DNA of 21,644 bases from a virus. The position numbers and the translations under genes were made by a program. Below are positions 8,901-15,200 of the stretch, in pieces (the stretch's first letter is position 1; every line of letters starts with the position of its first letter). The notes below the pieces were generated by a model. It was not told the origin of the DNA and ran no database searches. It saw only the letters and a list, made by a program, of their open reading frames with translations. The stretch spans positions 1-21,644 of IMG/VR virus record IMGVR_UViG_3300013094_000320, one strand, 5' to 3'.

Positions 8901-9181
8901 GTAATAGAAAGATTATTGATCTTGCAATTAGGTTGCAAAAAAGAAAACAAGAGGTCGCACAATTCCAATCGGAATATGGAAATGTTGATAAGAAATTCAG
9001 TGTTGCTTTAGACAAGTGGGCAAAAGAACATCCAATGTTCTCAGAAAAAGATTTGCCTCCAAAGAGCGAAGCTAGACCAAGCTCTGATGCAACATTAAAG
9101 GCTTTGAAAGAAAAATATCCTCAATATTCTGAAGACGAACTTCGGGCTCAGTATGAATTGCTGAAAAAGGGTAGAAAATAA
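5972..9181 (+). CDS. Internal virion (ejection) protein with embedded GH108 muramidase domain
   Basis: A 1069-residue protein, probably packed in the head and ejected into the cell envelope with the DNA. It begins MCGGKG, a start common among phage internal proteins. Residues 1-270 are Gln/Ala-rich helices with many QQQ runs. Residues 272-310 form a Gly-rich linker (RGGGDYYKGGVV). A Gly/Ala segment at 390-460 may contact membranes. Residues about 487-635 resemble glycoside hydrolase family 108: an FEGGLNPRD strand with the probable catalytic Glu499, then GLPSMRGISQAAHP and IYRKEYWQGI. A second Gly/Ala stretch at about 675-720 is followed by coiled coil, and residues about 890-1069 are a helical C-terminal domain seen in related phages. 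GGAG stands 7 bases before the ATG. It likely digests peptidoglycan locally during DNA entry. The boundaries are approximate. Confidence 0.78.
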   Translation: MCGGKGSQSGGGTGALGWGGLAPAQQQTTQASPQALGWYNQAMNLGQQAVSNPYQQFGTTPQDFVAQLNAQQQAAQQGIQQQAAATQPFAEMGAGLQAASGLGNAAQMAGAYMNPFMQQVVSPVQQALQQQQGQQLAQQQADAISGGAFGGERAGLQRATLQGQQELAMGQALSPLYQTGYGQALGAAQTDLQRQLAAGQGLSQAGLAAQQASLGAGTLGQQTQQAGINALYNQFQQQQMWPYMQAQFLGGLAGSLGPLTGTQTYQAQASNPFGMLLARGGAAKSRMGGAVRGGGDYYKGGVVPQGYATKGGVPIGDVSYGDDHDLASALDSQEAMYQNAPTPEDIPASQIQTGKPLEAKLGSVGQGKQQASLSDIIKAGKDALGLGSDIYGMGKSAYGGLGAAADSLFGPATVTGGAGSLAVPTYGAGLGAQIGSGLSGIGSALGDIGSAALAFLPFGFERGGAVPRHGYNGENGSSVPVSEEDDGFEPAVERTLKFEGGLNPRDTTGLPSMRGISQAAHPNIDVTKLTPEQTKDIYRKEYWQGINASNLPPEIREMAYDTAVMAGPGRAKQLLAQSENDPEKFMSARRDFLNSLVERNPEKYGKYAKAWENRNRALEGGDTAGGGLAGAEKALLSSRSEIPLGDPRRSYLGLDQSEKAAPEEEGLGGIFKEEHVVPALMGLGSAISGMVGAKTTSPGAAIASGLGQGLAGGAKSYMDMRKDQLAREIEKSKMSLQERGVNVEELNALLKQSEFAQKQKSIKNTADILAGRKPSYPEEPTTTTPKDTAPSAQPPQSKEQKTESIRLAERAEAEAEQYRQMARAATTQEEQRDFLSKANASDARAENLRMQSPENLELKAGAELRAKQYQAIEQSIADDVRAAQPAIDRLELTNSLLDDKGVYTGPLGERFLQVKQTLDALGYPGLKEGVSNTEFFRSMANKMVTDATNGSLGAGISNADVNFLRQVQANMGTSKEGNRKIIDLAIRLQKRKQEVAQFQSEYGNVDKKFSVALDKWAKEHPMFSEKDLPPKSEARPSSDATLKALKEKYPQYSEDELRAQYELLKKGRK

Positions 9182-11415
9182 TGGATAACCAGCCCTCGCT
9201 TGAAGAGCTCGAAGCTGTCTTTGGGGCGCCTAAAAAAGAAGCCACTGAACTATCTAAGGGACAGCCAACCTTAGAAGAATTACATGCGGCGTTTGGAGAA
9301 CCTTCTAAGGGAGGTGAACTTAGCGACATTGTTGAACCTATTTCTTCATTTGGCGCGGGCATGGCAAAAGGCGTTGCCGGTTTAGCAAATCTGCCTGCTG
9401 TAGCACAGCGTGGATTATTACATTTAGCGGAAAAGGGATATTTGCCAAAGCCAGAACATCCAATAATGATCCCTACTGTTGAAGAAGTAACCGACATCCC
9501 GGCATTAAAACAAAAGCCAGAATCAACTCTTGGTGAATATGCGCAAACGATAGGTGAATTTACCCCCGGGGGTGGTGGCGTAGTCCGCCCTATTATTACG
9601 GGCGTAACATCAGAAGCTGCCGGACAGGCAACAAAGGGAACTGCAGCAGAGCCTTATGCGCGTGTTGCTGGGGCTCTCATTGGTGGTGGGGCATCAGGCC
9701 TTCCCGATTATTTAACCGGGCCTCGTGGCGCTCGCGCTATGGTTACTCGCGCCACTGAAGGCGCTACCCCTGAACAGATAAATCATGCAGAAAGACTTTT
9801 TAATGAGGCCAGAGAAAGAGGCATTGATATAACAAGGGCGGAGGCATTAGATTCAGTTACACAGGGCGCGACATCCCTTACAGACATTTTGCGCGTCCTT
9901 GAGGGGCAAGGAGAGCTCCGTCAATTTTTTGCTCCTAGAGCTGGACAAGTTGAAACCGCCGCGAGGCGTGAATTTGAAAATGTTGCTCCTGAGTTGGAGC
10001 GCCCTGAACTTATAGGTCCGCGTGCTGGTGAAGCGGCAAGGGGAGAGATAGTTGGGGCACACGCGGCCCGTTCAGAAAGGACGGGACCATTTTACCGTCA
10101 GGCTGCAGAACAAAATGTCGCGCACGAAGACGTTTCCAATGCAATAAATAGATTGGACCAACTCGTTACGAGCGACCCGACTGGCGCGACACACGGGCCA
10201 TTAAATGAACTAAGAAGAAGGCTCGTCGCCACTCCAGCGAGAGCTGGAACGCCATCGACGCGCATACCTGTTGTAGATCCTCGGACTGGAAATATTATTA
10301 GATACGATCGAACTGCTGCAATACCCCCAACCCCAGAAAGATATGTCACAGACATTGAATCTTTAGACAGAATCCGTAAGGAATTTAGAGACAGAAGTGA
10401 ACTCCCAGCATTTGCTGAAAGGGCAATTGATAAGGAGACGTCATCAAAAATAAACAGCCTTATGGATGAACTGAATGAAGCAGCTGTTCAAAGAAGCGTC
10501 AACCTTCGCCTTGCGCGTCGTGCGCATCAAGAGGCGACGAGAGACATTGTTGAGCCACTAGAAGCCGGCCCCGCCGGCAAGATTGCAAAGGAAGGCATCA
10601 CGACGGAAGAGGCGCAGGGTGCATTGTTTCCAACAAATCCCCTTCCGGGCAGTGAAGAATCTCTCTCTAGAACAATACAGGCGCTTGAGGGACAAGAGCC
10701 AAATGTTGCGCGTGACCTAATTAGGTCTCACTTAGAAAGAACTTTTAATGAGGCCACGCAAGCAACTCAAGCAGGAGCATCACAGTGGGGTGGGGCGAAG
10801 TTTGCTTCTGTTATTGCTGGGAACCCACAGCAGAGAGCAAATCTATTAACCGCAATTAATTCCCTTCCCAATGGACCACAAATCCTTCCGGGCGTTGAGA
10901 GACTTTTAGATATTCTTGAAGCTACTGGTAGAAGGCAAGCGATAGGGTCTAAGACGGCATTTAATACGCCTCTTATCGAAAGACTAAAGTCTGGCATACC
11001 CGCAGACAAGGCAAAAATATTTTCTTCTTTCGGTAAGTGGCTTGATGATATTTCCGTCGGTCGTAATACGGAAGAACTTTCCCGTCTTTTAACTGACCCA
11101 GCTGCAGCAAGAGACTTTAGGGCGCTCGCTCAAGGAAACGACAGGTCATTTATTAGGGGCATAACCGGCCTCACGGCTAGGACTTCCAGATATGCCGCAG
11201 AGGCTGCGGCAAGAGAAGGACAATTTGGTCTTGAATACGATAACCGACCAACACGCGCCACAGGTGGCAAGGTGAGCCGTGGCTTTACAGTCCAAGGGCT
11301 ATTGGGCGCCGTAGAGGCTGCGAAAAAACGCAATCAGCAGAAAACTGAAAAGATACTAGGCGCACCTGATGAGCATGTTGTTCACGCACTCAAAATAGCA
11401 AACGATCACATTTAA
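9181..11415 (+). CDS. Second large internal virion (ejection-type) protein
   Basis: A 744-residue, Ala/Glu/Arg-rich, mostly helical protein. The N-terminus carries two copies of a short motif, PSLEELEAVFGAP (about residues 5-17) and PTLEELHAAFGEP (about 28-40). These are probably peptides that dock on a partner. A Gly/Ala region (about 55-180) could contact membranes, and long helices with many charged residues follow. The C-terminus has an ATGGKVSRGF turn and ends GAPDEHVVHALKIANDHI, a tail that recurs in ejection-type proteins of related phages. Its ATG shares a base with the stop of the muramidase-bearing protein (TAATG), so the two are probably made in fixed ratio and act together in forming the DNA-entry channel. 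No enzyme motif is visible. Confidence 0.68.
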   Translation: MDNQPSLEELEAVFGAPKKEATELSKGQPTLEELHAAFGEPSKGGELSDIVEPISSFGAGMAKGVAGLANLPAVAQRGLLHLAEKGYLPKPEHPIMIPTVEEVTDIPALKQKPESTLGEYAQTIGEFTPGGGGVVRPIITGVTSEAAGQATKGTAAEPYARVAGALIGGGASGLPDYLTGPRGARAMVTRATEGATPEQINHAERLFNEARERGIDITRAEALDSVTQGATSLTDILRVLEGQGELRQFFAPRAGQVETAARREFENVAPELERPELIGPRAGEAARGEIVGAHAARSERTGPFYRQAAEQNVAHEDVSNAINRLDQLVTSDPTGATHGPLNELRRRLVATPARAGTPSTRIPVVDPRTGNIIRYDRTAAIPPTPERYVTDIESLDRIRKEFRDRSELPAFAERAIDKETSSKINSLMDELNEAAVQRSVNLRLARRAHQEATRDIVEPLEAGPAGKIAKEGITTEEAQGALFPTNPLPGSEESLSRTIQALEGQEPNVARDLIRSHLERTFNEATQATQAGASQWGGAKFASVIAGNPQQRANLLTAINSLPNGPQILPGVERLLDILEATGRRQAIGSKTAFNTPLIERLKSGIPADKAKIFSSFGKWLDDISVGRNTEELSRLLTDPAAARDFRALAQGNDRSFIRGITGLTARTSRYAAEAAAREGQFGLEYDNRPTRATGGKVSRGFTVQGLLGAVEAAKKRNQQKTEKILGAPDEHVVHALKIANDHI

Positions 11416-11424
11416 GAGGATAAG

Positions 11425-12243
11425 ATGGCCAATAACCCGACAACAAATAAGCAGCTTAACCGTCCTGATTATAACGATCAGAACTGGAACACGCCGCTTA
11501 ATAATGACTTCACGATTATTGACCAGTGCTTTGGTTCTACTATTCAGCCGTCAAATGTTTCCAATGTTTATACCGTTGGCAGCACAGACATCCAGAACAT
11601 GCGTATTAATTTAACGGGAACATTAACAGCAAATGCTACTGTTACAGTTCCTCCTTCCTATGGCGGATTTTGGATAGTTACGAATAATACAACCAACAGT
11701 CCATCAAGCTCCAGCTTTACTCTCAATATGAGAACGACAACCGGATCTAATCTTGTTCAGATCCAGCAAGGTTACTCGACAATTGTGTATAGCAATGGCG
11801 TTGATTGTTTTGAGGCTGTTTCTCAAAAGTTTAATGTCACTGGCGGAACAGTTAGCGGCAATCTAACTGTTACTGGCGGATTAAATGTTAATGGTAGCGC
11901 AATGTATTTTAATGCTGGTAGTGGTCAGCTTTATGTTGCTGGAACAATATACGCCACTGGCAACATCACGGCGTTCTCTGACGAGCGTCTAAAGAGCAAT
12001 ATATCAAATATTGATAATGCTCTTGAGCTTGTTAAGCAGCTGCGTGGTGTTCGCTTTGAAGATAAAGATGGAGAAAAATATGTCGGCGTTATTGCTCAGG
12101 AAGTTAAGCCAATTGTTCCTGAAGTTGTAATTGAACACCAAGACAGTGGGTATTACAGCGTTGCATATCAAAATCTTGTTGGCGTTTTAATTAACGCCGT
12201 TAAAGAGCTATCAGAGAAAGTCGAGAGACTGGAGAATAAATAA
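11425..12243 (+). CDS. Tail fibre/spike protein with C-terminal S74 self-cleaving chaperone
   Basis: A 272-residue protein. The N-terminus (KQLNRPDYNDQNWNTPLNND) is a virion-attachment motif common in phage fibres. Residues about 40-135 form a beta domain and 135-183 a short repetitive shaft (GGTVSGNLTVTGGLNVNGS). Residues 185-272 are an intramolecular chaperone of the Peptidase_S74 family. It begins SDERLKSNISNIDNAL, with Ser185-Asp186 at the expected autocleavage site, continues YVGVIAQEVKPIVPEVV and ends in a trimeric coiled coil (LINAVKELSEKVERLENK). In this family the chaperone drives trimer folding and is then released by self-cleavage next to the conserved Ser. GAGGATAAG precedes the ATG. 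It is short for a receptor-binding fibre, so the next gene may supply the tip. Confidence 0.88.
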   Translation: MANNPTTNKQLNRPDYNDQNWNTPLNNDFTIIDQCFGSTIQPSNVSNVYTVGSTDIQNMRINLTGTLTANATVTVPPSYGGFWIVTNNTTNSPSSSSFTLNMRTTTGSNLVQIQQGYSTIVYSNGVDCFEAVSQKFNVTGGTVSGNLTVTGGLNVNGSAMYFNAGSGQLYVAGTIYATGNITAFSDERLKSNISNIDNALELVKQLRGVRFEDKDGEKYVGVIAQEVKPIVPEVVIEHQDSGYYSVAYQNLVGVLINAVKELSEKVERLENK

Positions 12244-12896
12244 TGACGCTACCATCTAGCGGCGCATTAGTATTAGGATCTGCTGGCGGCGGCAACTCCA
12301 TTAATAGTGAGTTTGGATACGGCAATGATATGGCGTCGTATCTTGGTGTCTATTACGGTAAAGGCGGCGTAGAATATAGGTTTCCGCTTCCGGGTAATTA
12401 TCTTGATATGAATAGCTTTTACGGAACCTATAAAATCACAGGTGGTGGCGTTACATTATATAGCAGTCAGAATTATGTTGTCCCTGTTTATAATACAATT
12501 ACAATTACAACCTATGGAGATCAGGGAGGGCAGGCTGGCCAATACGGCATCAACGGCTGCACAGGAAATACTCCTACAGCATCTCATGATGGATATGTTA
12601 GTGGCGTTACAACAAGCTTTGGTGGTTATGTTACTTCTGGATGGGGATCTGGAGGTAGTGGTAATCAAGCTGTAGGCTCATATGGTCCTGTTTATACGCA
12701 ATCATTTACTAATCCTCTTCAAGGAGGCTCTGGACCTACATCTGGTAATACTATTTATGCTTCTGTTGGACCGGGGGGTGCCGGCGGAGGTGGCGGTCCA
12801 AATGCTGTCTTATATTATGGTTATTGCGTTGGAGCCGGAAATGGTGCGACTGGAGCTCAAGGCGGAGCCGGAAGAATAGTTATATCTTGGTCATGA
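12243..12896 (+). CDS. Glycine-rich tail fibre / adhesin-tip protein
   Basis: A 217-residue protein. The start (MTLPSSGALVLGSAGGGNSI) and the FYGTYKI segment near residue 60 match phage fibre proteins that begin MTLP-SSGAI and continue to a SFYG motif. The C-terminal two-thirds are Gly/Ser/Thr-rich (GWGSGGSGN, GPGGAGGGGGPNA, GAQGGAGRIVISWS), like the polyglycine sandwich of T4-type gp38 adhesins and other fibre tips. Two Cys lie within the Gly-rich part. Its ATG shares a base with the stop of the S74 fibre gene, so it likely acts as a distal receptor-binding partner. The family is recognised by composition and ends, not by a catalytic motif. Confidence 0.68.
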   Translation: MTLPSSGALVLGSAGGGNSINSEFGYGNDMASYLGVYYGKGGVEYRFPLPGNYLDMNSFYGTYKITGGGVTLYSSQNYVVPVYNTITITTYGDQGGQAGQYGINGCTGNTPTASHDGYVSGVTTSFGGYVTSGWGSGGSGNQAVGSYGPVYTQSFTNPLQGGSGPTSGNTIYASVGPGGAGGGGGPNAVLYYGYCVGAGNGATGAQGGAGRIVISWS

Positions 12897-13021
12897 TGCA
12901 CCCAGACCACTTTAACTTTATAATATTAATGATGAAGGCGTTTCTTATCGCCTCCATCTGTATTTACGCTTTCAAGCTTGGCCGTATTGCTTACGAAATC
13001 TCATATTCAAGCCTTTACTAA
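12893..13021 (+). CDS. Small single-pass membrane protein (lysis candidate)
   Basis: A 42-residue protein beginning MMHPDHFNFIIL, with a hydrophobic span at about residues 8-27 (FIILMMKAFLIASICIYAF) and a short C-terminal tail containing Lys and Arg. The ATG overlaps the fibre stop as ATGA, so it is probably translated by coupling as the last gene of the late block. The end of the tail genes is a usual place for a holin or other lysis protein, and no other holin is recognised in the window, but nothing in the sequence proves this. It overlaps the convergent GcrA gene by 15 bases. Confidence 0.55.
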   Translation: MMHPDHFNFIILMMKAFLIASICIYAFKLGRIAYEISYSSLY

Positions 13022-13477
13022 TTTCTCTAATGTCGTTCGCGCAGGATAGTAGCAAATCTTGTAGTGCTCCTTGCAGTATGAGCACTTGTCTGCTCTCTTG
13101 CCGCAGTATTTAGTTGTCTCGTAATTGCCTTCCTCCACGATATATCGACATGAATAATATTTGAGATCAGACATTGGTATGTTTTCTTTGCTAGGCTTTT
13201 TAGCATCCAACATACGCTGCTGCTTTTCTTTCAAAACCTTTTGTTTTTCTTGGGCTTTTTTTTCTTTTCTATTAACATTTTTCTTATTTTCTTCATGAGA
13301 ACTTAGTATATGGCCTTGTCGGCGCATTCTGTAAACAGCGCCAATTACGGAATTTCTGGTTATGCCAAGCTCTTCTCCTATTTCAGAGCCTGTCTTATTT
13401 TGTTGCCAGAGCTCAATTATGCGAGCTTTCATTTCATTGGTTATTTTAATGAATCGGCTAACGTATTGCTCTTCCAT
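13007..13477 (-). CDS. gcrA: GcrA-family cell-cycle regulator homologue
   Basis: A 156-residue protein with the GcrA layout. The N-terminal helix-turn-helix (about residues 12-57) contains IIELWQQNKTGSEIGEELG followed by ITRNSVIGAVYRMRRQGHIL, which matches the TRNAVIGKVHRLGL signature of alphaproteobacterial GcrA. A Lys/Glu-rich coiled linker spans about 60-100. A Cys-rich C-terminal domain (SCRYIVEEG, KYCGKRADKCSYCKEHYK, CYYPA) matches the C-terminal GcrA pattern of CRW-P, FCG, YC-x-x-H and Y-P. Host GcrA works with RNA polymerase sigma70 at promoters carrying methylated GANTC sites, and the length is close to host GcrA. The start is set at ATG 13477, which has GGAG six bases upstream; an in-frame ATG at 13489 lacks such a site. 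The gene is single, convergent with the late block and divergent from the HNH mini-operon. It may redirect host transcription, which is inference. Confidence 0.87.
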   Translation of the reverse strand: MEEQYVSRFIKITNEMKARIIELWQQNKTGSEIGEELGITRNSVIGAVYRMRRQGHILSSHEENKKNVNRKEKKAQEKQKVLKEKQQRMLDAKKPSKENIPMSDLKYYSCRYIVEEGNYETTKYCGKRADKCSYCKEHYKICYYPARTTLEKLVKA

Positions 13478-13494
13478 ATCAATCTCCATCAAGG

Positions 13495-13522
13495 TTGTCT
13501 TATATCAATATTGGCGTATCAT
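13495..13522 (+). promoter_or_regulatory. Possible sigma70-type promoter of the HNH mini-operon
   Basis: TTGTCT at 13495-13500 and TATCAT at 13517-13522 are spaced by 16 bases in the divergent gap between the GcrA gene and the plus-strand mini-operon. The match is partial and the call depends on position. Confidence 0.3.
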
Positions 13523-13551
13523 ACTAGGCTGGCCAAACACAGGAGGCCGCT

Positions 13552-13692
13552 ATGGTTGTAGCGTTCGATCTGACCATTTGCTTTATAAGCCTATTTCTGG
13601 GCGGATATCTACCATTATTTTTAACTGGTGGCATGAAACGGGATTTAAAGCCCGCTCCTATCACGGTCAATAGGCGTCGTAAGAAGCCGTGA
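13552..13692 (+). CDS. Small membrane protein upstream of the HNH gene
   Basis: A 46-residue protein beginning MVVAFDLTICFISLFLGGYL, with one hydrophobic span (about residues 2-25) and a basic C-terminus (NRRRKKP). A near-consensus AGGAGG lies 5 bases before the ATG, the strongest ribosome-binding site in this region. The stop overlaps the GTG start of the next gene (GTGA). The good translation signal and exact overlap support a real gene. The basic tail suggests an N-out, C-in orientation. No family is recognised. Confidence 0.6.
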   Translation: MVVAFDLTICFISLFLGGYLPLFLTGGMKRDLKPAPITVNRRRKKP

Positions 13693-14291
13693 GCGACCCC
13701 CACCAAGGCCCCCTAATCACGAGGAAGGAGGCCAAGGAACGGGGATTAAAGAGATACTTCGAGGGCAACTGTTGCTCTAGGGGACACCTTGCAGAGAGAC
13801 GGGTAGCAAACCGTGAGTGTGTCGAGTGCCGAAAGCTAAATAGGAATAATGCCTATCCAAGGAACAAGGAAAAGTTAAATTCAAAGGCTAGAGAGAGTTA
13901 TAAGGAAAACCGAGAATATTATTTGAAGAAAGCCAAGAAGTGGCGTGAGGAGAACCCAGAACGCAAAAAGAAATACGCTGAGGGCTGGGAGAAAAAGAAC
14001 AAGCATAAGCGCAAGATGTATAAGCAAAACCGCCGCGCCGCGGAGGCCAAGGCGGAGGGTGATTTTAAGTCAGAGGACATACTTAGAATATTCGATATGC
14101 AGAGGGGCAGGTGCGGGATATGCTCGAAGAAGAAGGATTTGTCTGACATGCATGTCGACCACATCGAGCCAATCAGCAAGGGAGGCTCAAACTGGCCCAG
14201 AAACCTTCAGCTGCTATGCAAGAAATGCAACCTAAGTAAATCCGCCAAAGATCAAATGGACTACATGAGAGAACTTGGAAGGCTGCTATGA
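13689..14291 (+). CDS. Second HNH endonuclease with N-terminal zinc motif
   Basis: A 200-residue protein starting with GTG inside the stop of the membrane-protein gene. The N-terminus has a Cys/His motif (C28, C29, G-H33, then C44 and C47) as in CSRGH-type nuclease leaders. A very basic middle follows (ENREYYLKKAKKWREENPER, about residues 78-97). The C-terminal HNH core contains CGIC (142-145), HVDHIEPISKGG (155-166; Asp157 and His158 likely catalytic) and NLQLLCKKCN, the classic McrA-like pattern with two Cys pairs holding a structural zinc. Its overall layout matches the HNH protein at 813-1484. Its base composition is less AT-rich than that one. It could be a homing nuclease or a packaging or host-directed nuclease. 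Confidence 0.88.
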   Translation: MSDPHQGPLITRKEAKERGLKRYFEGNCCSRGHLAERRVANRECVECRKLNRNNAYPRNKEKLNSKARESYKENREYYLKKAKKWREENPERKKKYAEGWEKKNKHKRKMYKQNRRAAEAKAEGDFKSEDILRIFDMQRGRCGICSKKKDLSDMHVDHIEPISKGGSNWPRNLQLLCKKCNLSKSAKDQMDYMRELGRLL

Positions 14292-14518
14292 GCGAATATG
14301 ACGACGACGACATCCCAGAGATTGAAACATCAGACCTAGATGACTTCCCCTTAGACGCCGTGGCGGCAAGGGTCGTTAGCTTTACCAAACTGCTGGCGCT
14401 CGTCGACCACATTAAGAACGAAGAGGCGCAGAAGGAAGCCATCATGATGCTTAAGGCTGTTAGGCGGTCGTTTAAGACGATCCCGACGGCTGACGAGGTT
14501 ACGCCGATAAAGTCATAG
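14288..14518 (+). CDS. Small acidic protein of unknown function
   Basis: A 76-residue protein whose ATG overlaps the HNH stop (ATGA). The first 20 residues are strongly acidic (EYDDDDIPEIETSDLDDFP). The rest is an amphipathic helical part (AARVVSFTKLLALVDHIKNE, then AQKEAIMMLKAVRRSFKTIP). I do not recognise the family. As the last gene of a mini-operon with a nuclease, it might modulate that nuclease or act as a DNA mimic; this is only suggested by acidity and position. Confidence 0.65.
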   Translation: MSEYDDDDIPEIETSDLDDFPLDAVAARVVSFTKLLALVDHIKNEEAQKEAIMMLKAVRRSFKTIPTADEVTPIKS

Positions 14519-14536
14519 TCTGACTATGTATTTTTT
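14514..14536 (+). terminator. Intrinsic terminator of the HNH mini-operon
   Basis: A perfect 6-bp stem CATAGT / ACTATG (14514-14519 and 14523-14528) has a CTG loop and is followed by TATTTTTT. The stem overlaps the TAG stop of the acidic protein. It faces the minus-strand genes arriving from the right. Confidence 0.6.
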
Positions 14537-14544
14537 ATGCTTTG

Positions 14545-14604
14545 TAAGCTTCGTGCGTCATATTTGGCTCATAAGCAGGCTTCGTGAGCCATATTTAGAC
14601 TTAT
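14545..14604. repeat. Two imperfect tandem repeats in the convergent gap
   Basis: Copy A (14545-14571) and copy B (14572-14604) share TAAGC, TTCGTG and CATATTT in the same order, with a 4-base insertion after TAAGC in copy B. They sit in a stretch of about 130 bp without any gene. Confidence 0.5.
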
Positions 14605-14620
14605 GTGAAATGCGACATAA
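14565..14620. repeat. Inverted repeats in the convergent gap
   Basis: TGGCTCA (14565-14571) pairs with TGAGCCA (14585-14591) around a 13-base loop. TTATGT (14601-14606) pairs with ACATAA (14615-14620) around an 8-base loop. Neither is followed by a convincing T-tract on either strand, so they look more like protein-binding or processing structures than terminators. Confidence 0.45.
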
Positions 14621-14646
14621 TTCTTATTTATGCGGGTTTTGTAATA

Positions 14647-14711
14647 TTTACTGCTCAGTAAAATTTTTACCTTTTTTCATGCGGAAACTACTATATTTAC
14701 CGTTCGGTAAA
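14647..14711. promoter_or_regulatory. Pair of matching 16-bp palindromes (possible operators)
   Basis: TTTACTGCTCAGTAAA (14647-14662) and TTTACCGTTCGGTAAA (14696-14711) each have 7-bp arms and a 2-base centre. Their starts are 49 bp apart, and the flanks ATAT and AT are shared. The first overlaps the stop codon of the Cys-rich gene and the second lies inside its 3' end. Confidence 0.45.
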
Positions 14712-14866
14712 ATCTGCCAAAAATTTTCACACGGGCCTTTGTAATCATCAGGCCAGATGAAATATGATTGCCAATATTCGCAGGGTTTCGTGCCACTATC
14801 TTTGTGTCGGTAACATTCGTTCGACTTTGGGCAATCGGTCACAGCACACATCGAGATGTCAGGCAT
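14648..14866 (-). CDS. Small Cys-rich phage protein
   Basis: A 72-residue protein. Its N-terminal 40 residues carry a Cys pattern CAVTDCPKSNECYRHKDSG and then CEYWQSYF. This fits a small phage family that reads C-x-x-x-x-CP-x-S-x-x-CYR, followed by QSYF and a later Cys-x-x-FW (CENFW near residue 46). The Cys spacing suggests metal binding. The ATG lies 8 bases inside the previous gene's 3' end, and the gene is the last of the long minus-strand chain. The function is unknown. The C-terminal 20 residues are basic and overlap the two palindromes. Confidence 0.72.
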   Translation of the reverse strand: MPDISMCAVTDCPKSNECYRHKDSGTKPCEYWQSYFIWPDDYKGPCENFWQILPNGKYSSFRMKKGKNFTEQ

Positions 14867-15200
14867 TTTCTAATACCTTACGGGCTTGGCGTAGGTCGCC
14901 ACATGATACAACTTGCATCAAAGGATAGTCGTCTGATGCAGCATTATGTCCGGCTTCTATTGCTGTCTCTCCTAGCGCGAACGGCTTTAACGCTGCCTCT
15001 AGTTCAGCGATGCGGGCGACATTGTCCTTTATTGTTTCGAGTGCCTCGCGGGTGCGGTTTTTCCAATAATCTATTTCCGCGTCCTTCGCCTTTAATGCGT
15101 CGGCGGCTCCATTTACTGGATAGTAAATACTATCACGCACTTTGTGTGAGGCTTGTGATATTTCGCGCTGACGCTTCACAAGGTTAAGGTTGTCAGACAT
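14859..15200 (-). CDS. Coiled-coil paralogue 1 with shared C-terminal module
   Basis: A 113-residue helical protein. The N-terminal half (MSDNLNLVKRQREISQASHK, then a NGAADALKAKDAEIDYW helix) is its own. The C-terminal half contains the module RIAELEAALKPFA and the end DLRQARKVLENA, which also occur in the proteins at 15313-15783 and 15780-16076. Such modules are common in small early phage proteins, sometimes grouped loosely with Ea22-like proteins; their role is unknown. AGGAGAGG precedes the ATG, which shares a base with the stop of a 38-residue gene (TAATG). Its ending VLENA departs from the VLGE-(K/E)-E of the other two. Confidence 0.74.
   Translation of the reverse strand: MSDNLNLVKRQREISQASHKVRDSIYYPVNGAADALKAKDAEIDYWKNRTREALETIKDNVARIAELEAALKPFALGETAIEAGHNAASDDYPLMQVVSCGDLRQARKVLENA

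Noticed and set aside
14514-14711. An attachment site or integration locus in the repeat-rich gap.
   Set aside because: No integrase, excisionase or tRNA fragment is visible, and the repeats do not form a core with arm sites.
14647-14711. The paired palindromes as ordinary intrinsic terminators.
   Set aside because: The stems are AT-rich with 2-base centres, too tight for an RNA loop without losing pairs, and one is inside a coding region.
14768-15187. A 139-codon plus-strand frame opposite the first paralogue.
   Set aside because: It runs against a chain of coupled minus-strand genes with conserved modules, and its Arg/Leu/Ser-rich translation is typical of a shadow frame.
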